The translations under genes were made by a program, and so were the position numbers. A stretch of 64,000 nucleotides of DNA from Brevibacillus brevis NBRC 100599. Its GTDB lineage: Bacteria; Bacillota; Bacilli; Brevibacillales; Brevibacillaceae. Below are positions 9,398 to 18,423 of the stretch, one piece after another. The DNA is taken from contig NC_012491.1 of assembly GCF_000010165.1 (NCBI RefSeq), positions 468,501 to 532,500 of the forward strand. Reading direction: 5' to 3'. How positions within the stretch are numbered: position 1 is the stretch's first letter; every line of letters starts with the position of its first letter. The notes beneath the pieces were generated by a model, which saw only the letters and a program-made list of their open reading frames with translations, did not search any database and had not been told where the DNA came from.

Positions 9398-9433
9398 AAC
9401 CCCTTCGCCTTCTGGCTGGAGGGGTTGTTTCTT
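9398..9433 (+). terminator. Terminator of the AraC-type regulator
   Basis: AACCCCT at 9398-9404 pairs with AGGGGTT at 9420-9426, with an inner GCC/GGC pairing, then GTTTCTT. Confidence 0.75.
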
Positions 9434-9630
9434 GCTGCATAAATTTTTATGTACGAGGCATACTTCATCATGATGAAACTACCAATTTTATTTCCTTTAA
9501 TAGAATTTGATGTTTGAATAAAACATAATTAATTTTACTTAAAATGTCTTCAATATTACTAAAAATGCAGTATATTTGTGGAGTAGCTTTCAAGGAATCT
9601 TTACCGATAGAAAAAGAGGGGGTCAACACC

Positions 9631-11256
9631 ATGAAAAAAAGCGTTTTTGCAGCAATGAGTTCTATCCTGGTTCTTAGTGCAGCGCTGGCTGGTTGTGGCG
9701 GCGGTGGTGAGAAAGCAGGCGAGCAAGGCGGTGCTTCTAAGGAGCAAACAAGCGGTCCTAAAGAATTGAGAATGAACATGATGTCCGAGCCACCAACTGC
9801 TGACCCTGCATTGGCTGAGGATTCTACTTCCAGTGCGGTTCTGCGTGCAACATTTGATGGTCTCACTCGTATTGGCGAAGATGGCAAACCACATCCATCT
9901 GTAGCAGAAAAAATTGACGTATCCGAAGATGGCCTTACTTATACATTCACCCTGCGTGACAGCAAATGGAGCAATGGAGAGCCAGTTACTGCAAAGGATT
10001 TTGAATACGCTTGGAAGCGAGCGCTCAATCCGAAGACAGCAGCTAACTACTCCTACCAATTGTATTACCTGAAAAATGCAGAAGAATACAACAAGGGTAA
10101 AGCAAAAGCTGATGATGTTGGCGTAAAAGCGAAAGACGATAAAACACTCGTCGTGACTTTGAAGAACCCAACACCATTCTTCTTGGAGCTGACTGCGTTC
10201 TATACGTACTACCCAGTTAACCAAAAAGTAGTAGAAGGCAGCGATAAATGGGCAGGCGAAGCAAAAACTCACGTGGGTAACGGTCCATTCAAAATGGAAA
10301 CATGGGAACATAAGAGCAAATTGGTTCTCGTGAAGAGCGATACTTACTGGGATAAAGACGCTGTAAAACTCGACAAGCTCAACTTCTCCATGGTTGAAGA
10401 TGCAAATACAGAGCTGTCCATGTTCGACAATGACGATTTGGATTGGTCCGGAGCGCCTCTGAGCTCACTTCCTACCGATGCGATTCCTGCATTGAAAGAA
10501 TCCGGTCAAATGCAAACACGCCCGATCGCGGGTACGTACTTGTACAAATTCAATACGGAAGTTCCGCCGTTCAACAACGCGAAAATCCGTAAGGCGTTTG
10601 CTTATGCTATCGATCGTAAATCGATCATCGACAACATCACGCAAGCAAACCAAGAGCCAGCTATGGGTCTGATCCCGCCAACAATGGCAGTGGCAACAAG
10701 CCCTTACTTCAAAGACGGCGATGTAGAAGCAGCGAAAAAGATGCTGGAAGAAGGTATGAAAGAAGAAGGCATTACCAAAATGCCTACCCTGACTCTTTCC
10801 TTCAACACGTCTGAAGGTCACAAGAAAATTGCTGAAGCTATCCAAGACCAATGGAAAAAAGCTCTCGGCGTAGACATTAAGCTGGAGAACAAGGAATGGA
10901 AAGTATTCTTGGAAGATGTGAACCAAGGTAAATTCCAAATCGCACGTTCCAGCTGGACTGGTGACTACAACGATCCATACACGTTCTTGGACCTGTTCAA
11001 GGACAAAGATGGCGGCAACAACGACACGAAATGGGAAAATCCGAAGTACAAAGAGCTGCTAAACCAATCTGCTCTGGAAAAGGACCCAGAAAAACGCAAA
11101 CAAATCCTGGCACAAGCAGAAGCTATTTTCATGGACGAAATGCCAGCAGCTCCAATCTACTACTACACACATTCTTATGTGAAAAAAGACAAAGTAAAAG
11201 GTGTAGTACTCGACGGTCTCGGTTTCGCAGACTGGAAATGGGCAGACATTCAGTAA
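9631..11256 (+). CDS. OppA-family substrate-binding lipoprotein, paralog 2
   Basis: A 541-residue SBP_bac_5 peptide-binding lipoprotein. The ATG at 9631 follows AAGAGGGGG and opens a clear signal peptide (MKKSVFAAMSSILVLSAALA) with a lipobox cysteine and a Gly-rich linker. It shares most of its length with paralogs 3 and 4, including SEPPTADPALAEDSTSS and GNNDTKWENPKYKELLNQSA. It has its own terminator. No permease genes accompany it, so it is probably one of several peptide receptors feeding a shared Opp transporter. Confidence 0.93.
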   Translation: MKKSVFAAMSSILVLSAALAGCGGGGEKAGEQGGASKEQTSGPKELRMNMMSEPPTADPALAEDSTSSAVLRATFDGLTRIGEDGKPHPSVAEKIDVSEDGLTYTFTLRDSKWSNGEPVTAKDFEYAWKRALNPKTAANYSYQLYYLKNAEEYNKGKAKADDVGVKAKDDKTLVVTLKNPTPFFLELTAFYTYYPVNQKVVEGSDKWAGEAKTHVGNGPFKMETWEHKSKLVLVKSDTYWDKDAVKLDKLNFSMVEDANTELSMFDNDDLDWSGAPLSSLPTDAIPALKESGQMQTRPIAGTYLYKFNTEVPPFNNAKIRKAFAYAIDRKSIIDNITQANQEPAMGLIPPTMAVATSPYFKDGDVEAAKKMLEEGMKEEGITKMPTLTLSFNTSEGHKKIAEAIQDQWKKALGVDIKLENKEWKVFLEDVNQGKFQIARSSWTGDYNDPYTFLDLFKDKDGGNNDTKWENPKYKELLNQSALEKDPEKRKQILAQAEAIFMDEMPAAPIYYYTHSYVKKDKVKGVVLDGLGFADWKWADIQ

Positions 11257-11282
11257 GAAAAAGCGCATAGCTTGTTGTAATA

Positions 11283-11315
11283 AAAGAAGGGTGCTACGGC
11301 ACTCTTCTTTTTTTT
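11283..11315 (+). terminator. Terminator of oppA paralog 2
   Basis: AAAGAAGGGTGC and GCACTCTTCTTT form a 12-bp stem (one wobble) around TACG, followed by eight T. Confidence 0.9.
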
Positions 11316-11679
11316 GCAAACCATTTTAAGAGAGAACAATGGAGCAGAGGATTGAAGGTGATAGTAGGAATTATAAAATTATAAATTAAATTACTATTGC
11401 CATTTTACTGAATGTGGATAAAATTGGGTGAACGAAAAAATATGTAAATAAATGAGGGGTGAATCCTCAACTCTGAAAAAGCTTGATTTTATGCGGTTTT
11501 TCTTAGAGATATCGAAAGAGGGATGTTCTGGAAATTTTATTTACCGATCAATTTGTTTTATAATTCATTAATTCTCTTTATAAATAAATAAAAATTTATT
11601 AAATCATTCTAAAACATATTTAAAAAATATATAAAACCATGTATATTGATAAAAGATTTAGAAAAGGGGGATTACTTGT
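11316..11679. other. AT-rich intergenic region without a gene
   Basis: About 360 bases of strongly AT-rich DNA between paralogs 2 and 3. It holds a CodY-box-like site at 11522-11536 and a TATAAT at about 11558, then a long A/T tract up to the ribosome site AAAGGGGG of paralog 3. No supportable reading frame or structured RNA was seen. Confidence 0.6.
11522..11536 (+). promoter_or_regulatory. CodY-box-like site ahead of oppA paralog 3
   Basis: GATGTTCTGGAAATT matches the CodY consensus at 12 of 15 positions. It lies about 20 bases upstream of a likely -10 element (TATAAT) for the gene at 11680. Weaker than the site at 6210, so only tentative. Confidence 0.4.
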
Positions 11680-13329
11680 ATGAAAAAGAATGTTTTCGTG
11701 GCAATGAGTTCTATCCTCGTTCTTGGCGCGGCACTCGCAGGATGCGGTGGCGGAAACCAGGCGGCACCGGCAGATAACAACGCTTCCGGAGCAAAGACAG
11801 AAAATTCTGCACCAGCTGGCTCTAAAGTACTGAAACTGAACCTGCACTCCGAGCCACCAACAGCTGACCCAGGTATCGCGGAAGATACAACTTCCAGCAC
11901 CATCATTACTGCTACCTTCGAAGGTCTGACTCGCGTTGGTAAAGACGGTAAATACAATCCAGCAGCAGCAGAGAGCTACACTGTTTCTGAAGACGGTAAA
12001 AAATATACATTCAAAATTCGTGATAACAAATGGAGCAATGGCGATCCAGTATCCGCAAAAGATTTCGAATATGCTTGGAAACGCGCTCTTAATCCAAAAA
12101 CAGCTTCCAACTATGCATACCAACTGTACTATGTGAAGGGCGCAGAAGCCTACAACAAGGGCAAAGGTAAAGTAGAAGACGTTGGCGTAAAAGCAATTGA
12201 CGATAAAACACTCGAAGTAGAATTGGCGAACCCAACTCCATTCTTCCTGGAGCTGGTTGCATTCAAAACATACTTCCCAGTTAATCCAAAAGTAGTGGAT
12301 GGCAACGAGAAATGGGCTACCGATGCGAAAACAGTTGTTGGTAACGGTCCATTCAAAATGGATTCTTGGGAGCACAAGAGCAAGCTCGTCGTTTCCAAAA
12401 ACGATAACTATTGGGATAAAGACAACGTAAAATTGGACAAAATCGAATTCTCCATGGTAGAAGATGAGAATACAGAGCTGTCCATGTTTGAAAACGGTGA
12501 ACTGCACTGGGCGGGATCTCCAACTTCTGCACTACCAACTGACGCGATTCCGGCTTTGAAAGATTCCGGCAAAATGACAACACAGCCAATCGCGGGTACT
12601 TACTTCTACCGTTTCAACACAGAAAAACCACCGTTTAACAATGCAAAAATCCGTAAAGCTTTTACGTACGCAATCGATCGTCAAAGCCTGATCGACAACA
12701 TCCTGCAAGCTGGTCAATTGCCTGCAACAGGCTATGTACCACCAAGCATGGCGCTGACCAAAGACGGCTTCTACAAGGATAACGACATCGAAGCAGCGAA
12801 GAAAATGCTCGAGGAAGGTATGAAAGAAGAGGGCCTCACCAAATTCCCGGCACTTACTCTTTCCTTCAACACTTCCGAAGGTCACAAAAAGATTGCTGAG
12901 GCAATCCAAGACCAATGGAAGAAAAACCTCGGCGTAGACGTGAAGCTCGAGAACAAAGAGTGGAAAGTATACCTGGATGATGTACACCAAGGTAAATACC
13001 AAGTGGCTCGTGCAGGCTGGTTGGGTGACTTCAACGATCCAATCAACTTCTTGGAAATGTTCAAGGAAAAAGACGGCGGAAACAACGATACTCGTTGGGA
13101 AAATCCGAAGTACAAAGAACTCCTGAACCAATCCGCTCTGGAGCAAGACCCAGAAAAACGTAAAGCAATCCTGGCTCAGGCAGAGCAAATCCTGATGGAT
13201 GAAATGCCGATTATGCCAATCTACTTCTATACTCAATCTTGGGTTAAGGACGACAGAGTACAAGATGTTATCATCGATGGTCTGGGTGCTGTAGACTACA
13301 AATACGCAGATTTCGTAGAAAAGAAATAA
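11680..13329 (+). CDS. OppA-family substrate-binding lipoprotein, paralog 3
   Basis: A 549-residue SBP_bac_5 lipoprotein. The signal peptide ends LAGC, followed by a Gly/Asn/Ala linker. It is the closest relative of paralogs 2 and 4 in this array; shared blocks include SEPPTADPGIAEDTTSS, KWSNGDPVSAKDFEYAWKRA and DEMPIMPIYFYTQSW. AAAGGGGG precedes the ATG. The long AT-rich leader with a CodY-like site suggests nutrient-dependent expression. It is followed by its own terminator. Confidence 0.93.
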   Translation: MKKNVFVAMSSILVLGAALAGCGGGNQAAPADNNASGAKTENSAPAGSKVLKLNLHSEPPTADPGIAEDTTSSTIITATFEGLTRVGKDGKYNPAAAESYTVSEDGKKYTFKIRDNKWSNGDPVSAKDFEYAWKRALNPKTASNYAYQLYYVKGAEAYNKGKGKVEDVGVKAIDDKTLEVELANPTPFFLELVAFKTYFPVNPKVVDGNEKWATDAKTVVGNGPFKMDSWEHKSKLVVSKNDNYWDKDNVKLDKIEFSMVEDENTELSMFENGELHWAGSPTSALPTDAIPALKDSGKMTTQPIAGTYFYRFNTEKPPFNNAKIRKAFTYAIDRQSLIDNILQAGQLPATGYVPPSMALTKDGFYKDNDIEAAKKMLEEGMKEEGLTKFPALTLSFNTSEGHKKIAEAIQDQWKKNLGVDVKLENKEWKVYLDDVHQGKYQVARAGWLGDFNDPINFLEMFKEKDGGNNDTRWENPKYKELLNQSALEQDPEKRKAILAQAEQILMDEMPIMPIYFYTQSWVKDDRVQDVIIDGLGAVDYKYADFVEKK

Positions 13330-13343
13330 TAGCTGTGCATGTA

Positions 13344-13382
13344 AAAGAAGAGAGGTGCTATACTCGCCTTTCTTCTTTTTTT
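13344..13382 (+). terminator. Terminator of oppA paralog 3
   Basis: AAAGAAGAGAGG pairs with CCTTTCTTCTTT (one wobble) around an 11-base loop, followed by further T. Confidence 0.85.
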
Positions 13383-13421
13383 ATCTATTTAATATCCAAA
13401 TTTTTACTTTTTATTGTATAC

Positions 13422-13436
13422 TATTTTTGGAAGATT
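13422..13436 (+). promoter_or_regulatory. Weak CodY-box-like site ahead of oppA paralog 4
   Basis: TATTTTTGGAAGATT matches the CodY consensus at 11 of 15 positions. It overlaps the downstream edge of a TATACT (13417-13422), the same placement relative to the -10 element as the strong site at 6210. On its own it would not be convincing. Confidence 0.3.
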
Positions 13437-13463
13437 CTATCAGAGTTTATTGGAGGGTATATG

Positions 13464-15059
13464 ATGAAGAAGAGTGTTTTTGTGGTATTGAGTTCGGCCC
13501 TCGTTTTCGGCGGAATGATGACAGGGTACGAAGGCGCTGTCCAAGCTGCTGAGCCGAAGGTATTAAGGATGAATCTGCAATCGGAGCCGCCTACAGCAGA
13601 CCCAGGAATTGCGGAGGATACTACCTCTGGTACGATCATCACGGCTATATTCGAAGGTCTGACACGTCTCGGAAAAGACGGAGAGGTGCACCCGGCGGCG
13701 GCAGAGAGCTATACCGTTTCTAAGGATGGGAAGACTTATACATTTAAGATTCGTGAAGCAAAATGGAGCAACGGCGACCCAGTAACGGCACATGATTTCG
13801 AATATGCTTGGAAACGCGTGCTCGATCCAAAGATAGCTTCCAACTACGCCTACCAATTGTATTATGTGACAGGTGCTGAAGACTTCAACAAAGGGATCGG
13901 TAAAGCAGGAGACGTTGGTGTAAAGGCAATTGACGATAAGACGCTGGAAGTGGAGCTGACAAACCCGACACCATTTTTCCCGGAGCTGGTTGCTTTCAAA
14001 ACATACTTCCCGGTGAACAAGAAGGTAGTCGAAGGCAACAGAAAATGGGCTGACGAGGCAAAGACGGTTGTTAGCAACGGGCCATTCAAAATGGAAACAT
14101 GGGAACACAAGAGCAAGCTGTCTGTTGTAAAAAACGAGAAGTATTGGGATAAAGCCAATGTAAAATTGGATAAGATCGAATTCACCATGGTAGAGGATGA
14201 GAATACGGAATTGGCCATGTTTGATAACGACGAAATCGATTGGGCGGGTGCTCCAACGTCCGGGCTGCCAATGGACGCACTTCCGGTTTTGAGGGAAGCT
14301 GGCATCCTGAAGACACAGCCAATCGCCGGTGCCTACTTTTATCGTTTCAATACAGAGCAAGCACCGTTTACCAACGCAAAAATTCGTAAGGCGTTCGCCT
14401 ATGCAATTAATCGTGAAAGTATCACCGCCGATATCCTGCAAGCAGGTCAAGTACCGGCAACAGGCTATGTACCACCGAGCATGGCGTTGAACAAAGACGG
14501 TTACTTCAAAGACAGTGATCTTGAAGTTGCAAAGAAATTACTGGTAGAAGGTATGAAGGAAGAGGGTATCTCCAAACTCCCGCCAATTACACTCAGCTAC
14601 AACACATCCGAAGGTCATAAAAAGATCGCAAAAGAAATACAGGCTCAATGGAAGAAAAACCTCGGCGTAGATATCAAGCTCAAAAATTCAGAGTGGAAAG
14701 TATACTTAGATGACGTACACCAAGGTAATTATCAAATCGCTCGTGGAGGCTGGCTGGGTGACTTCAATGATCCCATCAACTTCTTGGAAATGTTCCAGGA
14801 AAAAGACGGCGGAAACAACGATACACGTTGGGAAAATCCAAAGTACAAGGAGCTCCTGAACCAATCCGCTCTGGAGCAAGACCCAGCGAAGCGCAAAGCA
14901 ATTCTCATGGAGGCTGAGCAAATCCTGATGGATGAAATGCCAATTATGCCAATCTACTTCTACGTGAACTCTTGGGTGCAAAACGAGAATCTGAAGGATG
15001 TCGTAATCGATGGACTGGGTGATATTGATTTCAAATATGCGGATCTTACCAAAAAATAA
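13464..15059 (+). CDS. OppA-family peptide-binding protein without lipobox, paralog 4
   Basis: A 531-residue SBP_bac_5 protein closely similar to paralogs 2 and 3. The start is one of two adjacent ATGs (13461 or 13464); the second is better spaced from TGGAGGG. The signal peptide differs from those of the paralogs: the lipobox position reads MTGY rather than LAGC, so there is no cysteine to lipidate. The sequence then runs into AVQAAEPK, which looks like a signal peptidase I site. The protein is therefore predicted to be released rather than membrane-anchored. The rest of the fold is intact, so it is not an obvious pseudogene. Confidence 0.9.
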   Translation: MKKSVFVVLSSALVFGGMMTGYEGAVQAAEPKVLRMNLQSEPPTADPGIAEDTTSGTIITAIFEGLTRLGKDGEVHPAAAESYTVSKDGKTYTFKIREAKWSNGDPVTAHDFEYAWKRVLDPKIASNYAYQLYYVTGAEDFNKGIGKAGDVGVKAIDDKTLEVELTNPTPFFPELVAFKTYFPVNKKVVEGNRKWADEAKTVVSNGPFKMETWEHKSKLSVVKNEKYWDKANVKLDKIEFTMVEDENTELAMFDNDEIDWAGAPTSGLPMDALPVLREAGILKTQPIAGAYFYRFNTEQAPFTNAKIRKAFAYAINRESITADILQAGQVPATGYVPPSMALNKDGYFKDSDLEVAKKLLVEGMKEEGISKLPPITLSYNTSEGHKKIAKEIQAQWKKNLGVDIKLKNSEWKVYLDDVHQGNYQIARGGWLGDFNDPINFLEMFQEKDGGNNDTRWENPKYKELLNQSALEQDPAKRKAILMEAEQILMDEMPIMPIYFYVNSWVQNENLKDVVIDGLGDIDFKYADLTKK

Positions 15060-15068
15060 AAATGCAGG

Positions 15069-15105
15069 AGAAGAGGGCTATTTTCGTGCCCTCTTCTTTT
15101 TTTCT
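15069..15105 (+). terminator. Terminator of oppA paralog 4
   Basis: AGAAGAGGGC pairs perfectly with GCCCTCTTCT, followed by a T run. Confidence 0.92.
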
Positions 15106-15187
15106 GTCTCATGGACAAATGACCAATCCATTACGTCCTTGGCTACATAGAGTAAAAAGGAACTAACTGCAATTAGGGGGGATACTG

Positions 15188-15445
15188 ATGGATATTGGGT
15201 CTTTGCTCAACATTGTGAAATCCATTCCTAAGGAAAAGCTGAGGACAGATGCCGGAATTAAAGAAGTCATTCGTGAAATGGCCAGAAAGTCAGGGAAAAA
15301 ATTGACCGAGCAAGAGGTTAACAGTTATGCTGCGCAGTTTCGTCAGATGCAGAAAACAGAAAATGTCGGAAGTTTGTTGAATAAGCTTTCGAAAAAAGGT
15401 GTCACTGCAAAGGATTTGGAAAATATAAAAAAACGTTTTAGATAA
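15188..15445 (+). CDS. Small SpoVIF-like protein
   Basis: An 85-residue, mostly helical, highly charged protein. The layout LRTDAGIKEVIREMARKSGK followed by KLTEQEVNSYAAQF resembles the stage VI sporulation protein F family, which acts in spore coat assembly in the mother cell. The similarity is judged by eye and is only moderate. TTAGGGGGG precedes the ATG. A CATAGAGTA at 15146-15154 fits the -10 of a sigma-K promoter, without a convincing -35. The next gene, also unrecognised, may be cotranscribed. Confidence 0.6.
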   Translation: MDIGSLLNIVKSIPKEKLRTDAGIKEVIREMARKSGKKLTEQEVNSYAAQFRQMQKTENVGSLLNKLSKKGVTAKDLENIKKRFR

Positions 15446-15486
15446 GGGGGGAGAGTGAGGAGGGAGGTGGGATTATCGTTGAGAAA

Positions 15487-15963
15487 ATGAAAGCGAAAAA
15501 GAAGCAGGCTGTCCCCAAGAACCCTTTGCTAGAATCGATCAACAAACTTGCGGATGCGCAGCATGCAAACAATGCCCAAATGATGAAAGAAATGAGTCAG
15601 GTGCGCCAGGAGCTACAGGATATGAAAAATACACTGGGGCGTCTCAAACAGGCACCTCCAAAAGGTACAGGAGAACGGCGAAGTCTGCTGTTTGGAGGAC
15701 GACGGAATACCGCCCAAGTGGAAGCTGTACCCCCACCACAAAAGCCTGCCATTTCTATCGAAGATTTACTGCCGCTTTTACCGCATCTAGGCGACGCTAT
15801 TCCCCAATTGAAAAACCCCAAGGTAGCCGACTCCATTAAGGTACTATCGAATCCAGCTGTGATATCGCTGATCCAGCAATTTCTTGCTAACGGGGGCTTG
15901 AACATGATAAAAAAACCGGTTCAACAAGTAAGTAGGCAAGAGAGAAGGGGATTTTTTCGGTAA
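15487..15963 (+). CDS. Hypothetical protein, Lys/Arg-rich with coiled coil
   Basis: A 158-residue protein that I do not recognise. It has a basic N-terminus, a predicted coiled coil at about residues 15-55 (QMMKEMSQVRQELQDMKNTLG), a basic glycine-rich linker, and a C-terminal hydrophobic/proline-containing region (ISIEDLLPLLPHLGDAIPQL) of amphipathic helices. There is no signal peptide. The purine-rich GGAGGGAGGTGGG lies unusually far (about 16 bases) from the ATG, so the start is not certain. It lies 41 bases after the SpoVIF-like gene, and a role in sporulation is possible by context only. Confidence 0.65.
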   Translation: MKAKKKQAVPKNPLLESINKLADAQHANNAQMMKEMSQVRQELQDMKNTLGRLKQAPPKGTGERRSLLFGGRRNTAQVEAVPPPQKPAISIEDLLPLLPHLGDAIPQLKNPKVADSIKVLSNPAVISLIQQFLANGGLNMIKKPVQQVSRQERRGFFR

Positions 15964-15978
15964 CAAATGCTCAGTTAC

Positions 15979-16016
15979 AAAGACTGTCTCGCGGGGCTTG
16001 CGGAGGCGGTCTTTTC
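15979..16016 (+). terminator. Terminator after the coiled-coil protein gene
   Basis: AAAGACTGTCTCGC pairs with GCGGAGGCGGTCTTT using wobbles, followed by TTCATTTT. Confidence 0.75.
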
Positions 16017-16135
16017 ATTTTGGTACCAAAAGACTATAAACTTTACAGATCATCCAGCGTCTAATAGAATGGTGAACGTTGCACATTGGCTGACGCCACA
16101 TAACGAAGAATACAGACATCACGGAGGAGGTCAGG

Positions 16136-17791
16136 ATGAAGAGACGATTTTACCCTCTGCTTTTTGCATTGCTGGTCCTGCTGCTAATCCCCGGTTGGGC
16201 GGTTGCAGCAAGCAGTGCCTCAGAGGAAGCTGTCAATCTCGTGATTGGTGGACAAGCAGTAAATGCTGAAGTGCCGCCAGTCATCAAGAATGGGCGCACG
16301 TTGGTACCCGTTCGTGTCATCGCCGAAGGGCTAGGTGCAAATGTGGATTGGAAAGAGGCTACTCGAACAGCTGTCATTACCAAAGGCACACAGCAGCTCT
16401 CCCTTACACTTGACTCCCGTACAGCAGTGTTGAACGGCAAACAAGTGAAGCTTGATACGCCGCCTGTTATTTCACAAAAGCGTATGCTGTTGCCACTGCG
16501 TTTTGTCGGGGAGTCACTTGGTGTTACAGTCGGGTGGGACAACAGCAAGCGTACTGTCATTGCGAACGAAACACCGCAGGTCAAGCTGAATGGCAAGGTA
16601 CCAACCCAGCCGATCAAGCTGTATCAAGTGGAAGACACGATGTACGCGTCCGCACAGGCCGTAGCTGAGCAAGTGGGACAAAAAGGCTTTACGTGGAAAA
16701 GACCTGAGCGCGGGATGACGATTGATGATCAGTTGGTCCTCCCATTACGTCAATTGGAGGACGAGCTTGGAGGGTCATTTACGTGGGACAAGAAAAATAG
16801 TCAGGTTGAGATCGATCGCCTCAATATTTTGAAAGGTGTATCTGAGAACGGCGACCGTGTTCGTATTGAAACGACCATACCTGTTATTCCGCAGTCCTTT
16901 GTGATGACAGGACCACACCGGATCGTCTTGGATCTCCCACAAACCGCATTGGATGATGATTTAATCGATGATCTGAAGCGTCAAGACGAGAAAAATGATA
17001 GCGTAGGCGAATCCGAGGAAACGGCCTCCGCTGCTGATGAAGACCAAGGCACAGATTCAGATTCTGACGGACTGAATCAGGCAGAACAAGCAACAGAAGA
17101 GCCTCTCATCACTAACCTGCGTTACAGCCAATACAGTGCGTCTCCTGACACAGTTCGCGTCGTTATTGAGCTGAACCAAAAGAGCACGTATGAGCTGGCT
17201 TACACGAAAGATGGTATCGAAGTAAAATTGGCCCCAAAACCGAAGAAAACAGGCTACCTGATCGTCGTTGATGCCGGTCATGGAGGAAAAGACCCTGGTA
17301 CGAAGGGCTCCGCTGGCAACAATGAAAAAGATTACAACTTGGCTGTCTCCAATAAGATTGTGGCTTTGCTGAAGCAATACCCAGAGTTTCAAGTCGTTCC
17401 TGTCCGCACAACAGATGTGTTTTATGAACTGTCAGAGCGTGTCGCTGTTGCCAATGAGTTAGATGCCGACTTGTTCTTGTCTATTCACGCCAACGCATTC
17501 GAGAAACCGACGGCTGCAGGAACAGAAACTTTCTATTATAATGAAAACAGTAAAGACTTTGCCCAATTGGTACATAAATATTTACGTGGGGCAACGCAGT
17601 TCCCGGATCGAGGCTTCAAGAAGAGCGGCTTTTATGTGATCAAAAACACGAAAATGCCTGCTGTATTGACCGAAACAGGCTTCCTCTCCAATCCACAGGA
17701 GAACGCGCAGCTGACGAATCCGGCATTCCAAGATAAAATCGCGAAAGCCATTGTTGCGGCTATTCGTGAATACTACGAGTCTTATCAGTAA
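16136..17791 (+). CDS. N-acetylmuramoyl-L-alanine amidase with two substrate-targeting domains
   Basis: A 551-residue secreted cell-wall hydrolase. After a signal peptide (to about residue 25) comes a copper-amine-oxidase-N-like domain with two copies of the VPVRVIAE/LPLRFVGE motif. An AMIN-type beta domain follows, then an acidic linker (about residues 285-320). The C-terminal Amidase_3 domain has the zinc ligands and catalytic glutamate in VVDAGHGGKDPG (about 376-387), NNEKDYN (about 393), SIHANA (about 448) and TETGF (about 511). It cleaves the bond between muramic acid and the stem peptide. AGGAGGT precedes the ATG. A GerMN lipoprotein gene follows 14 bases later, suggesting an operon. 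Confidence 0.92.
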   Translation: MKRRFYPLLFALLVLLLIPGWAVAASSASEEAVNLVIGGQAVNAEVPPVIKNGRTLVPVRVIAEGLGANVDWKEATRTAVITKGTQQLSLTLDSRTAVLNGKQVKLDTPPVISQKRMLLPLRFVGESLGVTVGWDNSKRTVIANETPQVKLNGKVPTQPIKLYQVEDTMYASAQAVAEQVGQKGFTWKRPERGMTIDDQLVLPLRQLEDELGGSFTWDKKNSQVEIDRLNILKGVSENGDRVRIETTIPVIPQSFVMTGPHRIVLDLPQTALDDDLIDDLKRQDEKNDSVGESEETASAADEDQGTDSDSDGLNQAEQATEEPLITNLRYSQYSASPDTVRVVIELNQKSTYELAYTKDGIEVKLAPKPKKTGYLIVVDAGHGGKDPGTKGSAGNNEKDYNLAVSNKIVALLKQYPEFQVVPVRTTDVFYELSERVAVANELDADLFLSIHANAFEKPTAAGTETFYYNENSKDFAQLVHKYLRGATQFPDRGFKKSGFYVIKNTKMPAVLTETGFLSNPQENAQLTNPAFQDKIAKAIVAAIREYYESYQ

Positions 17792-17805
17792 GGGGGCTTT
17801 ACACG

Positions 17806-18354
17806 ATGAAAAAAAGTCGAGTGATCTGGATGGCAGCGTTAGTGATGCTGCTTTTGGCCGGATGTGGGCAAAACGCGACAGAAACACCACAGCCAACCAC
17901 ACCAGTAGAACAGCCATCTGGTTCAAACACTGATCCATCGACAACAGAGCCGACTCTGAAAAAGCAAATGGTCACCGTTTACTATTCGGATAATAATGTG
18001 ATGGAGCTGCAAAAAGAAGAGCAAGAGATCACGTTTGCAGAAGATATCGAGAAGTACAAAAAGACACTTGCCCTGCTGGAGACGCCTGTAAAGCCAGACG
18101 TGCACGTTCCACTGTGGAGAGACTTTAAGTACCATTCCATTACAATCGATAAAGGCACCCTGACGATTGATGCAGATAGCAAAAATAAGTTCAACATGGG
18201 TTCAAGTGGCGAGACAATGGCTTTGGATGCGTTGAAGAATACTTTCTTTCAATTCTCGGAAGTAAAGGAGATTGTCTTCTTGGAGGATGGCAAGAAAGTA
18301 GAAACGCTGATGGGGCACGTAGATCTCTCCGAGCCACTGAAACGAGATAATTGA
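17806..18354 (+). CDS. GerMN-domain lipoprotein
   Basis: A 182-residue lipoprotein: signal peptide with LLAGC (cysteine about residue 21), a Thr/Pro/Gln-rich linker, and a C-terminal GerMN domain (about residues 50-175). GerMN is found in GerM, which is needed for sporulation and germination in B. subtilis, and in other envelope proteins. It lies 14 bases after the amidase gene, so the two products may act together on peptidoglycan. This link is inference. Confidence 0.85.
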   Translation: MKKSRVIWMAALVMLLLAGCGQNATETPQPTTPVEQPSGSNTDPSTTEPTLKKQMVTVYYSDNNVMELQKEEQEITFAEDIEKYKKTLALLETPVKPDVHVPLWRDFKYHSITIDKGTLTIDADSKNKFNMGSSGETMALDALKNTFFQFSEVKEIVFLEDGKKVETLMGHVDLSEPLKRDN

Positions 18355-18365
18355 TCATCACCATA

Positions 18366-18407
18366 AAGGCGGCACACCCTGTTTATCAGGATGTGCCGTC
18401 TTTTTTG
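18366..18407 (+). terminator. Terminator of the amidase-GerMN operon
   Basis: GGCGGCACA pairs with TGTGCCGTC (wobble at the base), followed by TTTTTT. Confidence 0.85.
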
Positions 18408-18423
18408 TGGTTAAGATTACAGA

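Noticed and set aside
11620..12507. Long open frame on the minus strand inside oppA paralog 3 (and a similar one at 13563-14450 in paralog 4)
   Set aside because: It is antisense to well-supported binding-protein genes, has no ribosome site, and has a Phe/Val/Cys-rich composition typical of an antiphase shadow. Its recurrence only reflects similarity of the paralogs.
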